Below are positions 6,537-7,012 of a stretch of DNA of 7,012 bases, piece after piece; position 1 is the stretch's first letter; every line of letters begins with the position of its first letter. The position numbers and the translations under genes are program-made. This DNA is from an uncultured Bacilli bacterium (GTDB lineage: Bacteria > Bacillota_I > Bacilli_A > RFN20 > CAG-449), in NCBI GenBank assembly GCA_947593895.1, contig CANQDY010000066.1:1-7012 (forward strand). Direction: 5' to 3'. The notes under the pieces were generated by a model. The model saw only the letters and a list, made by a program, of their open reading frames with translations, was not told where the DNA came from and did not search any database.

Positions 6537-7012
6537 TCTTCAATTCGATTTTTTATAAATAATTCAACTTCATCAAATGAATTAAGCTTTAAAACATATT
6601 GAATTTCAGAAAATAATCGATTTTTCGCATCATTAAACATCGATATATCAATTGTTCCAATTGATTTGTTATTGGCTTTTTTTTCTTCAAATAAGTGATA
6701 TAGCAATTTAATTAAATGAGCGATATTTAGCAAATCACCACTTTGCAACATTTTTAAATATTCTTCTTTTCTTTTTTTGTTATCTATGATGAAATTTTCA
6801 TCTAAATTCTTTATTTGATCAATCACATTTAAACATTCTTCTTCACTGATAACTCTACGACATAAAGTATCAATTTTATCACATGCGGAACTTAAATTAC
6901 TTAATTTAGTACTCAACTGAGAAATAGTTCCACTTGATCCTCCTGATTGAATATTATTTAAAGCATTAACAATTTTTTCTTTACCTTGAAAATCACAACC
7001 ATGTAATCTAGC
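6533..7012 (-). CDS. CarD-like transcription regulator, C-terminal part (5' end outside window)
   Basis: The frame is open from the right edge to a TAG at 6533, giving 159 visible residues. The last hundred or so resemble the helical C-terminal domain of the CarD/CdnL family, proteins that bind RNA polymerase beta and steady the open promoter complex. The typical run is visible: LCRRVISEEE, then a charged helix ending in KMLQSGDLLNIAHLIKLLYH, a linker, and a final helix pair with RLFSEIQYVLKL and DEVELFIKNRI. The first 45 or so visible residues include a small flexible GGSSG stretch and do not obviously resemble the beta-strand RNA-polymerase-interacting domain expected before it. There is no ATG in the visible 5' part. 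A TTG at 6916 is a possible internal start but has no ribosome site at useful distance, so I treat the gene as partial. The identification rests on motif recall, not on a search. Confidence 0.65.
   Translation of the reverse strand, partial: ARLHGCDFQGKEKIVNALNNIQSGGSSGTISQLSTKLSNLSSACDKIDTLCRRVISEEECLNVIDQIKNLDENFIIDNKKRKEEYLKMLQSGDLLNIAHLIKLLYHLFEEKKANNKSIGTIDISMFNDAKNRLFSEIQYVLKLNSFDEVELFIKNRIED

Noticed and set aside
6918..6945. AGGAGG at about 6937-6942 followed by GTG as a new gene start upstream of the CarD-like domain
   Set aside because: The GTG frame stops after six codons, and the next start in the CarD frame (TTG at 6916) is over 20 bases away, so the AGGAGG is probably just Gly-Gly coding sequence.

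Overview
The window is AT-rich (roughly 70% A+T by eye) and every gene lies on the minus strand, so transcription runs from high to low coordinates. The genes are tightly packed, have strong Shine-Dalgarno sites and use TGA as a stop codon (the small gene ending at 3440). Low GC, a feoA-feoB-Cys-rich-protein set and a CarD-like protein of the type found in Bacillota suggest a low-GC Bacillota or related uncultured lineage with the standard genetic code. The sequence does not allow a finer placement.

Layout in the direction of transcription: (1) 7012-6533, the 3' part of a CarD-like regulator gene whose 5' end is outside the window, closed by a small hairpin and T-run overlapping its stop codon. 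(2) About 6510-5822, roughly 700 bases with no convincing gene, several short inverted repeats and, at the feoA end, a weak AT-rich promoter candidate. (3) 5821-1, one apparent operon of five genes whose junctions are all 1-nt gaps or short overlaps: feoA (74 aa), feoB (666 aa), a 53-aa FeoB-associated Cys-rich membrane protein, and two half-transporter ABC exporter genes. The second ABC gene runs off the left edge, probably only a few codons before its end.

FeoB is the GTP-dependent ferrous iron permease, FeoA its small SH3-like cytoplasmic partner, and the 53-aa protein a membrane-anchored Cys cluster (CX3CX2CX4C) of the kind found next to FeoB in Bacillota. The two ABC proteins form a textbook heterodimer. 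The first (1708-3438) has Asp in place of the Walker B catalytic Glu and Gln in place of the switch His, but an intact signature. The second (<1-1721) has intact catalytic Glu and His but an altered signature (LSQGQ). Together they predict one consensus and one degenerate ATP site. Their tight linkage to the feo genes raises the possibility of a shared iron-related role, but nothing in the proteins identifies a substrate.

The start codons of three genes were refined. FeoB begins at 5595, the Cys-rich protein at 3601, and the first ABC gene most likely at a GTG at 3438 behind a strong Shine-Dalgarno site rather than at the ATG at 3480. No RNA genes, insertion sequences, CRISPR arrays or known riboswitches were recognised.
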